This document shows positions 13,043-20,787 of a stretch of DNA of 32,343 bases, piece after piece. The DNA is from a virus. The notes under the pieces were generated by a model that did no database searches, was not told the DNA's origin, and saw only the letters and a program-made list of their open reading frames with translations. The first letter of the stretch is position 1; each line of letters starts with the position of its first letter. A program made the position numbers and the translations under genes. Where the stretch lies: IMG/VR virus record IMGVR_UViG_3300035688_000042, positions 1 to 32,343 of that record. The stretch is one strand, 5' to 3'.

Positions 13043-15981
13043 CTTGGCACACTCACCTTTTCCTTACGTTTTCCACGCATCTTCATCCATAACCGGTTCA
13101 ATTTGAAGCTCTTAGGACGCAACTTCCCGAAGAGCGCGAGATTCCCGTTTTCGTCAAGCAGCATTATGATCTTCCCTTTTGGATTGAGGAAAGCGAGCCC
13201 CTTTCCCAGTTTGAGGTTTTCGGCTTCTGTGATGCGAAAATCATTTTTGAATATTATGTCTGTGGCATGCCAATTCGTGCAGTTTACGGCACCAGTTGCA
13301 AGACTGGAGGTTGTTATCCCTCCCGGGAATGTCATAATATCCATGAAATTATGGGGTATGCGCTCTTCAGCGAATGTTCCAGAAGTAACGGCGCTGGCAC
13401 TATGCGTGTGTGATGATGGTGGGTAAGTGCTTGGCTTGTCTGGAATATTCGCCCAGAACGCGGCTGCAAAAAAGTCGGAGATCTTCGATCGACTCAAAGT
13501 TGGAATGCGGTCTACACCTAAGATGCCAGAAGTTATTAGGCCGGCGTCAGCTGATAGGTTTTGAATGACGCCAGCGCTTGTGATAACGATTGTACCGCTG
13601 AGTGCGAGGGAGAAACATGAAAAGTTGTTGTCAGTCCTAAGGTGAGTAGCATCAACGCGATAAAGGTTTACGTCACAACCGCCTGTGCCTGGACCGAAGT
13701 AGAGTGCTCCCTTTTGAAGAATCGCGCCCGGATAGGCGTCTGCGCCGCTGTAGAGGTTAAGCGGGTCTTTGAGGTTCGCTTGCAGGTTCTGAAGAATTCG
13801 AGCTGCAGTGATGACTTCAGTGGCTCCGATACGGAGAGCCAACGCGTCAAAGTTGTCGTCAGTCTTCAAGACCTCTGCTGCTGAACGATAGAGCTTGACA
13901 TCTAGGGCAATGTTTCCAGCGCCAAACCATAGTGCACCTTTTACCATGTAAGCTGATGAGTAAGAGTCTCCTGGGTACCATAGGGCGAGAGAATCAATCA
14001 TGTTGACGTATTTGACCCAGAGTTCGTACCAGTAGAGCGAAGAATCGCCTAGCTTGCCGTATGCTGCAGCTGTAGGACAAAAAATGTGATGAAGATTAAC
14101 ACTTCCCGCAATGTTTTTCGTGCGAAGGTAAAGACGATCAGCAACATCAGTGTAGGGACCAATGTACTTAGGTTGGATCCAGCCAGAAAGGCGGTCCGAG
14201 CCGCCCAAGCTTGGGTCTGACCATATAACACCAGACTCATCGCCCGCTTCATGCGTTGTCTTATGAGGTGGGGATTGAGCGGCTAAGACTGCGATTATCT
14301 GAGAGAGCGCTGCACCCTTCCCAAGCTTGACCCTCGCAAGCTTTTCAACCGTAACTGTCGTCGCTCTGAGGCCGTAAAGATAGTCTGCCAAGAGAGGCGG
14401 AACCTTTCCCAAGTCAAACGTGAGCTCAAGTGTTTGGCTATTTGCGTAGACGTGATAGTCAATTGCTTCAGTGCGGTAGTCTCCATTGATGTTTTCGTTG
14501 TACAAGTGTACGTGGATCTTGTCAGCTGCTAGGGGCGGCGTAAGGCCGTAATCGATGATTGTGCTCCTCATAGTCAAATATTCTGCAGGATCCTTCAGGT
14601 AAGCGAGCAAAGCTTTGGCCCTGTGGGCGCATTCGGCATCCGATGCCAATTCATCATCAGTTTCAGTGAGTTCACGGATGCCATAGAGAGCTTGGCTAGC
14701 AGAGTCTTGTTCTAACGCTGAAAATCTGCCATTCTTGAAGTAGAGCTGGTCGATATGAAGTGTTGAGCGTCCGAGCCCGCTTTTGGTCACATAACCCTCG
14801 ATGTAGAAGAGAACCTTGTTTATGTTCTTCCAGTTTGGGCTGCCTGTCTTCGTCCAGGCAGGCGTCGTTCCAGACGCTGTCTCGTATGGTTTGCCGATTT
14901 TCTCGTCATGGTAAATCCAGCGGATGTCTGCAGCTTCGCTTTCGGTGAGGATGAATTCCTTCTGGAAGTAGTTGCTATCATCAGTCATCAGTTGAATCCT
15001 AATCTTGGTGCAGCGATATTCACACCCGGAATCCAAGTCTTCGCCCGTTGCTCTCAGTACAGCACATATGCTCTGATACCCGTAGTCGCCGCCGCATTCT
15101 ATTGGCGATGCCAACGCATATTTTGCCCAGCCGCTCGTTGTTCCTGCTCGGCCTGTGCGGAGCTTTATGCTTGCAGTTCCAGCAACTTTGTCGCTTGAAT
15201 CAGCCGTAAGTGTTGAGCCGCCTGCGTCATGTGTCCAGCTTGTTATCGTCTCAGTCCAAGCATCCATGTCTGAAGGGTTAACCTTCGCTGCCATCCCGTA
15301 AGCTATGATTTTGTTTCGGACCCTGAGAATGTCTTTCTTGTAACTGCCAAATTCACCCTTGTCAACAAGGTTTATCGACGCGCTCTTGCTGTTCTTTGCG
15401 AAAAACTCAAACTTCCCGTCCGGCGCCACGCGAAAATCGTAGCCTATGACGCCGGCCTTATCGCTGCTTTCAGCAACGTATTTCAGGACATCCCAAAGAG
15501 GAGTATTCTCGTATTCCAGCTTGTTAAACGTCGTGTCTGTATCTTCGACAAGCTCTGTCCCGCCTCTGTTGTGGCTCAGGTTGGCGTAGTTGTCCATGAG
15601 GTCCTTGACTACGGCTTCGCCCTTGCTTGACGAATAGTCTTTAGTGATGACTCGCCTGAACAGTTTCTCGCCAAAGCACCTGCCTGAAACAGTAACGTAA
15701 TTCTCATCGGGGTTAGGATGTTCATATTCGACGCTTTCAACGTGGCAAGCTATTATTGGTGGCAGGTTTGAGCCGCGGCCAATGTTTATGCTCCCATCCA
15801 AACCTACAGTGATGGGAGTTGTTCCGCTTGGACTATATTTCTTGTCCCAGTTTTGCAGTTTCACACTGAAGGATGATACTTCTTTTGAGCAGCCTAGATG
15901 AACGTTGACGTCTACGATGTCGCCTTGGGGCGGAGTGACTGAGCCGAAACTCATGCTTACGACGGGAAGGGGAACGCTCAA
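13039..15981 (-). CDS. Tail hub/tip protein with carbohydrate-binding insert and fibre repeats
   Basis: The 980-aa protein has a modular build. Residues ~1-245 and ~425-555 resemble the split barrel/hub of gp27/gpD/Tal-type proteins, with strand-rich segments and the helical KDLMDNY and PLWDVLKYVAE. Residues ~246-420 (from WTHDAGGSTLTADSS to STLHIDQLYFKNG) look like an inserted jelly-roll carbohydrate-binding module. Two internal repeats at ~680-733 and ~756-809 share KGAL(W/Y)FG.G....DV.LYR......L.TD.NF and I(L/I)QNL, fibre-like units. A further SHTH segment (~857-860) and a C-terminal strand repeat follow. It forms the distal tip that contacts the cell. Confidence 0.7.
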   Translation of the reverse strand: MSVPLPVVSMSFGSVTPPQGDIVDVNVHLGCSKEVSSFSVKLQNWDKKYSPSGTTPITVGLDGSINIGRGSNLPPIIACHVESVEYEHPNPDENYVTVSGRCFGEKLFRRVITKDYSSSKGEAVVKDLMDNYANLSHNRGGTELVEDTDTTFNKLEYENTPLWDVLKYVAESSDKAGVIGYDFRVAPDGKFEFFAKNSKSASINLVDKGEFGSYKKDILRVRNKIIAYGMAAKVNPSDMDAWTETITSWTHDAGGSTLTADSSDKVAGTASIKLRTGRAGTTSGWAKYALASPIECGGDYGYQSICAVLRATGEDLDSGCEYRCTKIRIQLMTDDSNYFQKEFILTESEAADIRWIYHDEKIGKPYETASGTTPAWTKTGSPNWKNINKVLFYIEGYVTKSGLGRSTLHIDQLYFKNGRFSALEQDSASQALYGIRELTETDDELASDAECAHRAKALLAYLKDPAEYLTMRSTIIDYGLTPPLAADKIHVHLYNENINGDYRTEAIDYHVYANSQTLELTFDLGKVPPLLADYLYGLRATTVTVEKLARVKLGKGAALSQIIAVLAAQSPPHKTTHEAGDESGVIWSDPSLGGSDRLSGWIQPKYIGPYTDVADRLYLRTKNIAGSVNLHHIFCPTAAAYGKLGDSSLYWYELWVKYVNMIDSLALWYPGDSYSSAYMVKGALWFGAGNIALDVKLYRSAAEVLKTDDNFDALALRIGATEVITAARILQNLQANLKDPLNLYSGADAYPGAILQKGALYFGPGTGGCDVNLYRVDATHLRTDNNFSCFSLALSGTIVITSAGVIQNLSADAGLITSGILGVDRIPTLSRSKISDFFAAAFWANIPDKPSTYPPSSHTHSASAVTSGTFAEERIPHNFMDIMTFPGGITTSSLATGAVNCTNWHATDIIFKNDFRITEAENLKLGKGLAFLNPKGKIIMLLDENGNLALFGKLRPKSFKLNRLWMKMRGKRKEKVSVPS

Positions 15982-16587
15982 CTATTCTACCCCATGGCGA
16001 TACATTGCTTCTTCGCCTGCCCTGGTTATGCCATGCATCTTCGCCGGAGTCTCAGAAGCAGCTTCATTGTAGCCTTTAACAGCTGAGGTTGCAGCATTCA
16101 TGTTCGCTGCGAAGACTGCTACTGCCGCTGCAGCAGCAACAAGCACGCCGATCCCTATTCCCGTTAGAGCGATCGCCGCTGCCTGGCTAATGTTGAAAGC
16201 GTTCTGGGCTGCCGTTGCGATAGCCAAGAATCCTGAATGTATCTTGTGAGCTATACCTGAGAGACCCAGGACTGACGCGTTTGCTGTTTGTGTGGCAGTG
16301 TTTACGGCTACCGAGGCCGTGTGCCCGGTCGTGAGAAGTGTGAGGTAGGACTGCATTCTCGCGAAAGTAGAAATCGTTGTGATGACAAGCATTATAGTGC
16401 GTACCCATTTGGACGTCTCTTTATCTATAATGCCGAAGTCAGCTGCAAGCGTAGTCAGATGTATCCCCATCGAGCCCACAGTGCTTATTGCCCTGGCAAC
16501 TGATGTTAGGCTTACTTCAACGGCCTCACATGTAGGTGTGGCCTCATTGACGCCGCGAATAACGAAGTTGATTTCTCCCAAACTCAT
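15982..16587 (-). CDS. Short tail tape-measure-like protein, 201 aa
   Basis: The protein is alanine-, threonine- and isoleucine-rich and mostly helical. A helix spans the N-terminal ~45 residues, hydrophobic stretches lie at ~62-85 (WVRTIMLVITTISTFARMQSYLTLL) and ~135-160 (AAAIALTGIGIGVLVAAAAAVAVFAA), and the tail is small and charged. It directly follows the chaperone/gp10 block and precedes the hub, which is the tape-measure position in long-tailed viruses. It would set tail length and pass through the membrane on DNA entry. At ~0.15 nm per residue it would specify a tail near 30 nm, very short for a siphovirus. The 4-bp overlap with the gp10-like gene supports co-translation. Confidence 0.6.
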   Translation of the reverse strand: MSLGEINFVIRGVNEATPTCEAVEVSLTSVARAISTVGSMGIHLTTLAADFGIIDKETSKWVRTIMLVITTISTFARMQSYLTLLTTGHTASVAVNTATQTANASVLGLSGIAHKIHSGFLAIATAAQNAFNISQAAAIALTGIGIGVLVAAAAAVAVFAANMNAATSAVKGYNEAASETPAKMHGITRAGEEAMYRHGVE

Positions 16588-16958
16588 TCTACTGCTGCCT
16601 CTCTTGTTGCATGTTCGAAACTTGATTGAAGGATGGATAGAAGCCTAGGCGCCGTCTCGGCAAGGGCTCGCGTTAAGAAGTAGCGGGGCTGAATGTACCT
16701 TGTTCCGAACTCTTGAAAATAAGCGTAGGGCACGTAGCAGCCAACTTTGATTATCCAGCGGTATATCACCTGAGCGTAGATGCTCTGCATCAGACGCCCC
16801 GTTCGAATCGGCGCCAGGACCTTCGCACGCCACATCATGTCTTCAGCCAACTCAACAAGGCCCTGTTGGACTTGCTCCTGCATGGCCTCGTCAAGCCGCC
16901 TAATCTTGCGGGAGAAGCTTTCAATGTCGCTGGCTTCAACTCTGATCTCGATGCTCAA
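16584..16958 (-). CDS. HK97 gp10-like tail/neck component, 124 aa
   Basis: The protein matches the HK97-gp10 family pattern. An N-terminal strand and helix (IEIRVEASDIESFSRKIRRLDEAM) are followed by a long helix with AEDMMWRAKVLAPIRTGRLMQSI, then strands and the hallmark VPYAYFQEFGT...IQPRYFLTRAL. Family members are minor tail or head-tail completion proteins, usually encoded upstream of the tail tube. Here the gene lies between the tail chaperones and the tape measure, an unusual place. It overlaps both neighbours by 4 bp. Confidence 0.75.
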   Translation of the reverse strand: MSIEIRVEASDIESFSRKIRRLDEAMQEQVQQGLVELAEDMMWRAKVLAPIRTGRLMQSIYAQVIYRWIIKVGCYVPYAYFQEFGTRYIQPRYFLTRALAETAPRLLSILQSSFEHATREAAVE

Positions 16959-17167
16959 AATGCTCTGCCTCTGAACGTGTTTGTCTGCGGTTTGGCTTTG
17001 TCTAGTTCCTCTTGCGCTTGCCGGTCCATCTCGCCGAGAATAAGCAGAAACTCATGGACCTTCTTTGCCGGCTGCGCATCAAGCTGCTGAACGGTCCAAC
17101 CGAATTCTTTGCATAGCCGAAAGTCTGCGAGGGCTGGATGTGGCTTTCCACTCCTCATCGCCCTCAA
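16955..17167 (-). CDS. Tail-assembly chaperone, second ORF (frameshift extension), 70 aa
   Basis: This ORF lies immediately 3' of the first chaperone ORF in the -1 frame. As a free gene it would need TTG at 17167, inside the stop region of the upstream ORF (TTGA overlap). As a frameshift product it joins after a slippery A AAA AAC to give a fusion of about 182 aa. Its content (HPALADFRLCKEFGWTVQQLD, then KKVHEFLLILGEMDRQAQEELDKA) resembles the second half of GT-type tail chaperones, which coat the tape measure and recruit tail tube subunits. Small size, position before the tape measure and the -1 relation all support this. Confidence 0.65.
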   Translation of the reverse strand: MRAMRSGKPHPALADFRLCKEFGWTVQQLDAQPAKKVHEFLLILGEMDRQAQEELDKAKPQTNTFRGRAF

Positions 17168-17176
17168 GAGTTTTTT
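17129..17176 (-). promoter_or_regulatory. Programmed -1 ribosomal frameshift site
   Basis: On the minus strand the heptamer A AAA AAC occupies 17176 to 17170 and is in the correct register of the upstream ORF (codons ACA AAA AAC). The zero frame then reaches TGA at 17166-17164, while the -1 frame reads CTC TTG AGG and enters the next ORF. Four nt after the heptamer, GAGGGC (17165-17160) can pair with GCCCTC (17134-17129). A nested GTGG/CCAC hairpin with an AAAG loop lies inside. Heptamer, register, spacing and stem are all seen directly; use in the cell is inferred. Confidence 0.65.
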
Positions 17177-17502
17177 GTTTCATCAGGTCCTATGCTGTTG
17201 AGCCTGTTTGCTGCTCTAGCCAGAAGCTCGCCCAAGCCTATTGGGATACCATTGTCTCCTTCGCTCAGAAATCGTTCAAGCGTTATCGGCTTGCTTGGCG
17301 GCTGCTCCTTAAGGCTTGCGAGAAGGGTTTCTGCTTGAATGGCCACGTGATCGATGTTAATGACTCTTCCAGTTTGAGGGTTGTAGTGCGTGTTTTTCGT
17401 TATGATTCTGCTGCGTTTCGCCCAAGTGATCTCTTGGAGAACGTATTTTCCTTTGAACTCTTCGCCGTAGGTCTCATCTACTTCAACTATTGTTGTTTTC
17501 AT
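17164..17502 (-). CDS. Tail-assembly chaperone, first ORF (gpG-like), 112 aa
   Basis: The frame is open from 17550, but ATG at 17502 lies 2 nt after the tail-tube stop and gives a natural start MKTTIVEVDETYGEEF. The protein has an N-terminal strand pair (YVLQEITWAKRSRIITKNTHY) and a helical half (DHVAIQAETLLASL, ITLERFLSEGDNGIPIGLGELLARAANRL), as in siphovirus gpG/gp14-type chaperones. It would keep the tape measure soluble during tail assembly and be absent from mature particles. The last codons before the stop hold the slippery A AAA AAC, so a fraction of ribosomes may extend into the next ORF. Confidence 0.7.
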   Translation of the reverse strand: MKTTIVEVDETYGEEFKGKYVLQEITWAKRSRIITKNTHYNPQTGRVINIDHVAIQAETLLASLKEQPPSKPITLERFLSEGDNGIPIGLGELLARAANRLNSIGPDETKNS

Positions 17503-17504
17503 TT

Positions 17505-18395
17505 TTAGTAACCTACCGAAAGCGTTAATGATCTTGCTGTGAACGGGCACTTAACCGGGACGAGATCCTCAATCTTAGTTAGAAAACTCGCGGAGCTCCA
17601 CTTGCAGCCAGCAAACGTGAATTTATGTCGCCCTTCCAACGTGCTTACCATGCCTATTTCCAAGGTGAACTCTGTGTCAGCGATGATATCATCTGCCTCT
17701 GCTTTACTCTCGAATTCGAAGATTAGCTCGCCGTCGATTGCGCGGTGCCTTGGCTGCAGGTACATCAGCACATCAGCTCCCGTTGCGCCACTTGGATCCC
17801 TGAACACCGGGACCCGCTTCAGATTGTTATTGAGTGTCCAACGCCAGTCTGTGCACCTTAAAAGTAGGCTTCCAGCCTTCTTGATGTAAGTGTCTACCCA
17901 ACTCACGGGGGCTTCAGCATATGGTGTGTTAGCAGTATTGATTTTCGCTGTTCCCGTTATGGGTCTCTGAGCCCACAGTTCGCTGCTTACGATAACGTTC
18001 TGCTCCATTCCGCATGCCATTTCAATCTTGTTGAATTTGCAGCCTGCGAACTGCAGTGAGATGACTCCTCCGCTTGGAACGCCCGTATAAGCAGCTTCAA
18101 TGTACATGCTGTCTCCTTCGGAAGCATTCATGATTCCGTGCTCGATGAACTCGTATGGCCTGTAGGTTTGCGGAATATGCTTGACTTTGAGTATTGGTGT
18201 CTGTAAGCCCTTCTTGATGAAGTACAAGTCGCGGCTGCCAACGCCTGGAACCTTGATGTTTGACCGTTCTATAAGCGGTTCGAATTCTTCTGCTAGAAGC
18301 TGAGGAAACCAGAAAGGCGCGCCTGGCAGCTGGCCATAGGTTGATTCTAGGCACCATGCTAGTATTGCTTCATGTGCTCCTAATGGATGTGCCAT
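17505..18395 (-). CDS. Major tail tube protein, 296 aa
   Basis: The protein begins MAHPLGAHEAILAWCLESTYG, a typical tail-tube N-terminus. It has beta-rich repeats around VISLQFAGCKFNKIEMACGM and HKFTFAGCKWSSASFLTKIEDLVPVKCPFTARSLTLS, and the last element resembles the C-terminal strand of Phage_tube-type proteins. The two FAGCK motifs suggest a duplicated core. Such proteins stack as hexameric rings around the tape measure to form the DNA channel. No sheath gene is present, so the tail is non-contractile. The chaperone gene follows with 2 nt between. Confidence 0.7.
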   Translation of the reverse strand: MAHPLGAHEAILAWCLESTYGQLPGAPFWFPQLLAEEFEPLIERSNIKVPGVGSRDLYFIKKGLQTPILKVKHIPQTYRPYEFIEHGIMNASEGDSMYIEAAYTGVPSGGVISLQFAGCKFNKIEMACGMEQNVIVSSELWAQRPITGTAKINTANTPYAEAPVSWVDTYIKKAGSLLLRCTDWRWTLNNNLKRVPVFRDPSGATGADVLMYLQPRHRAIDGELIFEFESKAEADDIIADTEFTLEIGMVSTLEGRHKFTFAGCKWSSASFLTKIEDLVPVKCPFTARSLTLSVGY

Positions 18396-18410
18396 TTCAA
18401 ACCACCATTA

Positions 18411-19664
18411 TCATGTTTTTGTCGGGTAAACCTTGACGTAATAACTGACTCCTCCGATCTTGATTTCAACAATCTTCGGAGTCCCGCTTAACGTGGCGTC
18501 AGCCAAGTTTTTGGGGTCTTGCAGGAGCTGGTCATTCAGTAAGATGTCACGGTTCGTATCTATGGCACCCGGACCATACGCGCCAGCTGCTCCTGCTTTG
18601 ATTTCAAGGTACTTTGTCACATTCGTCTTATCCAATCCTGTACCGCCAATGTACAGGGGCCCAATGATGTTTACGTCGCGCGTTGGACACTGGATATTCG
18701 GCCCACCTGCATTGCGCTCCATTTTTCCGCCAAATATCTCAAGTATCTCAAGCCCAGGATTCAACGTACTGTAGATGTTGGGCGCATCTGTAGAGTTTAT
18801 CTGGCCGCCGACGATCGTTAAGCCGCTTGCTTGAACGTTTTGGATCAGTATGTTTGGATGTGTGCCTATTGCGCCGTCGAACCAGGGACCGAGAAGCACG
18901 ACTGAAGGCCACATGGCATACGGGCCTGTCCCGCCTTCAAGTATCATGTGCGCTTGGAAACTAGCGCTCCACTCAACTTTACTCGCGAATAGGCCGCTGT
19001 GGAATTTTGCGTGCCAAATATTCTTCAAGTAGACGTCTGCTTTCTTGTGGAAGCCGAACCAGCCATCAAAGAAGTTAAGCTGGCCGCCTGTCTGGTATCC
19101 ATCTCCAGGCTGACCTATGCGAAGCCCGTAGTCGCCGTAAAGTGTAACAGGGCTTGACTCTTCTTTGCGACCATCACACCAAAAATCAAAGAGGCTACTG
19201 TCCTCGCAGCCCGTTAAGTCGATTTGACAGTCTGTTGCTCCCCAAAACTTGGAGTGCTTTATCCTATGGACTGGAACCCAGTCAGCATGCATGCCGTCAA
19301 GGCATTTTGTCGCAAGCCCATAGCCGTTGAGGAAGACGCCGTTAAGATGGAATGCCCGGACCGACCGAATGTCAATCACACGTGCCATGGCCGAATGAGC
19401 TCGGATCTGTGCGCCATTGCTCATTATGCTGATATCATCTGATGGAGGGACTATAGGTTGATCAATGAGGAAAAGCTCGTTCTGCAGCCAGACGCTTTTG
19501 TGCCCAGCGTTTAAAGCTGCTTGTACATTGGCGTAGTCTCCGCTGCTCCCTACCACGGTGTCAGGCATTACTGTCTTGTGATCGTGCAGATCGTCGACAA
19601 TCGCGTTTATGTATGCTGGATCTCCTAGATCCCCGTTTGAAAGATGGTTTGGGTATGTTACCAT
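18411..19664 (-). CDS. Right-handed beta-helix tailspike/fibre-like protein, 417 aa
   Basis: The N-terminus (HLSNGDLGDPAYINAIVDDLH) is followed by DYANVQAALNAGHKSVWLQ, the pectate-lyase-superfamily entry motif. Many short strand repeats follow (FHLNGVFLNGYG, CQIDLTGCEDSSLFDFW, ILIQNVQASGLTIVGG, LEILEIFGGKMERN). Such trimeric beta-helices bind or degrade surface glycans. Acidic residues are present but no catalytic set can be assigned. The gene sits between the tail terminator and tail tube genes, an odd place for an adhesin, and may be an insertion. Translation from ATG at 19664 starts 2 nt after the upstream stop. Confidence 0.65.
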   Translation of the reverse strand: MVTYPNHLSNGDLGDPAYINAIVDDLHDHKTVMPDTVVGSSGDYANVQAALNAGHKSVWLQNELFLIDQPIVPPSDDISIMSNGAQIRAHSAMARVIDIRSVRAFHLNGVFLNGYGLATKCLDGMHADWVPVHRIKHSKFWGATDCQIDLTGCEDSSLFDFWCDGRKEESSPVTLYGDYGLRIGQPGDGYQTGGQLNFFDGWFGFHKKADVYLKNIWHAKFHSGLFASKVEWSASFQAHMILEGGTGPYAMWPSVVLLGPWFDGAIGTHPNILIQNVQASGLTIVGGQINSTDAPNIYSTLNPGLEILEIFGGKMERNAGGPNIQCPTRDVNIIGPLYIGGTGLDKTNVTKYLEIKAGAAGAYGPGAIDTNRDILLNDQLLQDPKNLADATLSGTPKIVEIKIGGVSYYVKVYPTKT

Positions 19665-19666
19665 TC

Positions 19667-20125
19667 TTATTCTTGCTCCTGTCCATAATGAGTTGTTTCG
19701 ACCATTACCAAACGATGATAGAGCATAGGGCTCCCAACTCGGTCATCATCTCGAGTGTTCACTTTCTTAAGAAAAGTCAGGTTGCCGCCGGGCTTATGCT
19801 CGTTCACCTTTATTATTTCCTTGATCTGCTGGATACTATTCGTGCAGACGTCTTCGCCCTTCATGTTCAGCTTGTCCTTGGTCCAGACGCCCACCCGGTA
19901 CGTGCCCTTATACTCAAAATAGGCGACTGTAGCGATTCTCCGAGCCTTCTCAGTTTCTCTTCCGATCGTGATTGTAATGTCAAATTTGTCTAAGCTTGAG
20001 ATGATTTCTTGCTCGGGCAACTCGAAGACAACCTGACAAAGTGTAGCGGAACCGTCATCTTTCTCGACTCTAAAGTTGTCTCTGAGTAGCTTTAGAATCG
20101 TCGTCTTAGGATCCTCAAATACCAT
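19667..20125 (-). CDS. Tail terminator/completion-like protein, 152 aa
   Basis: The N-terminal helix DPKTTILKLLRDNFRVE and the following strands (CQVVFELPEQE, FDITITIGRETEKAR, ATVAYFEYKGTYRVGVWTKD) fit the alpha/beta fold of tail terminator (gpU-like) and neck proteins. The region DVCTNSIQQIKEIIKVNEH forms a further helix. The call rests mainly on gene order: it follows the head-closure gene and comes before the tail tube. No database match was made. The spacing to the upstream gene is 4 bp. Confidence 0.5.
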   Translation of the reverse strand: MVFEDPKTTILKLLRDNFRVEKDDGSATLCQVVFELPEQEIISSLDKFDITITIGRETEKARRIATVAYFEYKGTYRVGVWTKDKLNMKGEDVCTNSIQQIKEIIKVNEHKPGGNLTFLKKVNTRDDDRVGSPMLYHRLVMVETTHYGQEQE

Positions 20126-20129
20126 GCTC

Positions 20130-20555
20130 TTACCATCCCCACTGCTCGCAGAAGCAAACTCGAAACATGAACAGTTTGCCCATCATCATCTCCTGCGGCC
20201 GAGACTTCACCTCATACTCAGTGCCATTCCAGACTACACGGTCCAGATGCTTCAGGCCGTCAAGAGCGTAAACCCTGATGGGAGCGTGTACTCGCGCTCC
20301 AGGATGCAACCATTCAACGGCTCCCGGCTGAGACTGAACCAGAACGTCAATGTTGTGATCCACGAAGCTGTAGGTGGGCTTCCCAGTCTCAGGATCCACG
20401 CTTGTTTCAACGCGCTCGCGCCAAACAACGCTGACGCTGTCACTATTAACTGCTTTCAGATCCTCCAAGATACGCGTCAGTACAGAGGGGATTTTGTATA
20501 TTCCCCAGCGGAACGCGCCCCAGTGTGTCTTTCCCCAAACTGCAGCTTCACTCAT
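20130..20555 (-). CDS. Head-closure (stopper)-like neck protein, 141 aa
   Basis: The central part is beta-rich, with NIDVLVQSQPGAVEWLHPGARVHAPIRVYAL, DRVVWNGTEYEVKSRPQE and the terminal MFRVCFCEQWGW. This resembles the small barrel of SPP1 gp16/HK97-type head-closure proteins, which plug the portal after packaging. The position between head-tail adaptor and tail terminator agrees. Its ATG overlaps the stop of the upstream 40-aa zinc-ribbon ORF by 8 bp, indicating coupled translation. Confidence 0.5.
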   Translation of the reverse strand: MSEAAVWGKTHWGAFRWGIYKIPSVLTRILEDLKAVNSDSVSVVWRERVETSVDPETGKPTYSFVDHNIDVLVQSQPGAVEWLHPGARVHAPIRVYALDGLKHLDRVVWNGTEYEVKSRPQEMMMGKLFMFRVCFCEQWGW

Positions 20556-20670
20556 TTTTGAGCAACCCGTTAACTAGCTTGTGGACCTCGCAGGACGGGC
20601 AAGCTGAATAGTCCGTTTGCCCGCAACTCCTGCAGAGGAGCATGCTGAGCTTCTTCAGCTTTTCAATCAT
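20548..20670 (-). CDS. Tiny zinc-ribbon protein in the virion operon, 40 aa
   Basis: Reading leftwards from ATG at 20670: MIEKLKKLSMLLCRSCGQTD, then YSACPSCEVHKLVNGLLKNE. The two CxxC pairs (C13/C16 and C24/C27) are separated by 7 residues, a compact zinc-binding knuckle. The frame is open further upstream to a possible TTG, so the protein may be slightly longer. The stop overlaps the start of the neck gene by 8 bp, which argues for real translation. A nucleic-acid or protein contact is likely; specific role unknown. Confidence 0.55.
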   Translation of the reverse strand: MIEKLKKLSMLLCRSCGQTDYSACPSCEVHKLVNGLLKNE

Positions 20671-20756
20671 GTTTTCTCGCCCATACAGCAAACGAGATCT
20701 CCAGTTGGAGAAAGGAGAATTGGTGTTGATGGATGAAAGGCTGCGTGGGTTTCGAG

Positions 20757-20782
20757 AACATTATCTAGCGCTAGATAATGTT
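20757..20782. repeat. Perfect 26-bp palindrome within the virion operon
   Basis: The half-site AACATTATCTAGC is followed directly by its exact reverse complement with no spacer; symmetry stops outside at both ends. It lies 5 bp after the stop of the 43-aa gene, in one of the few gaps of the operon. There is no T-run after it, so it is not a standard archaeal terminator. It could bind a dimeric protein, or form an RNA hairpin that protects or processes the message. Confidence 0.8.
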
Positions 20783-20787
20783 AGCCG

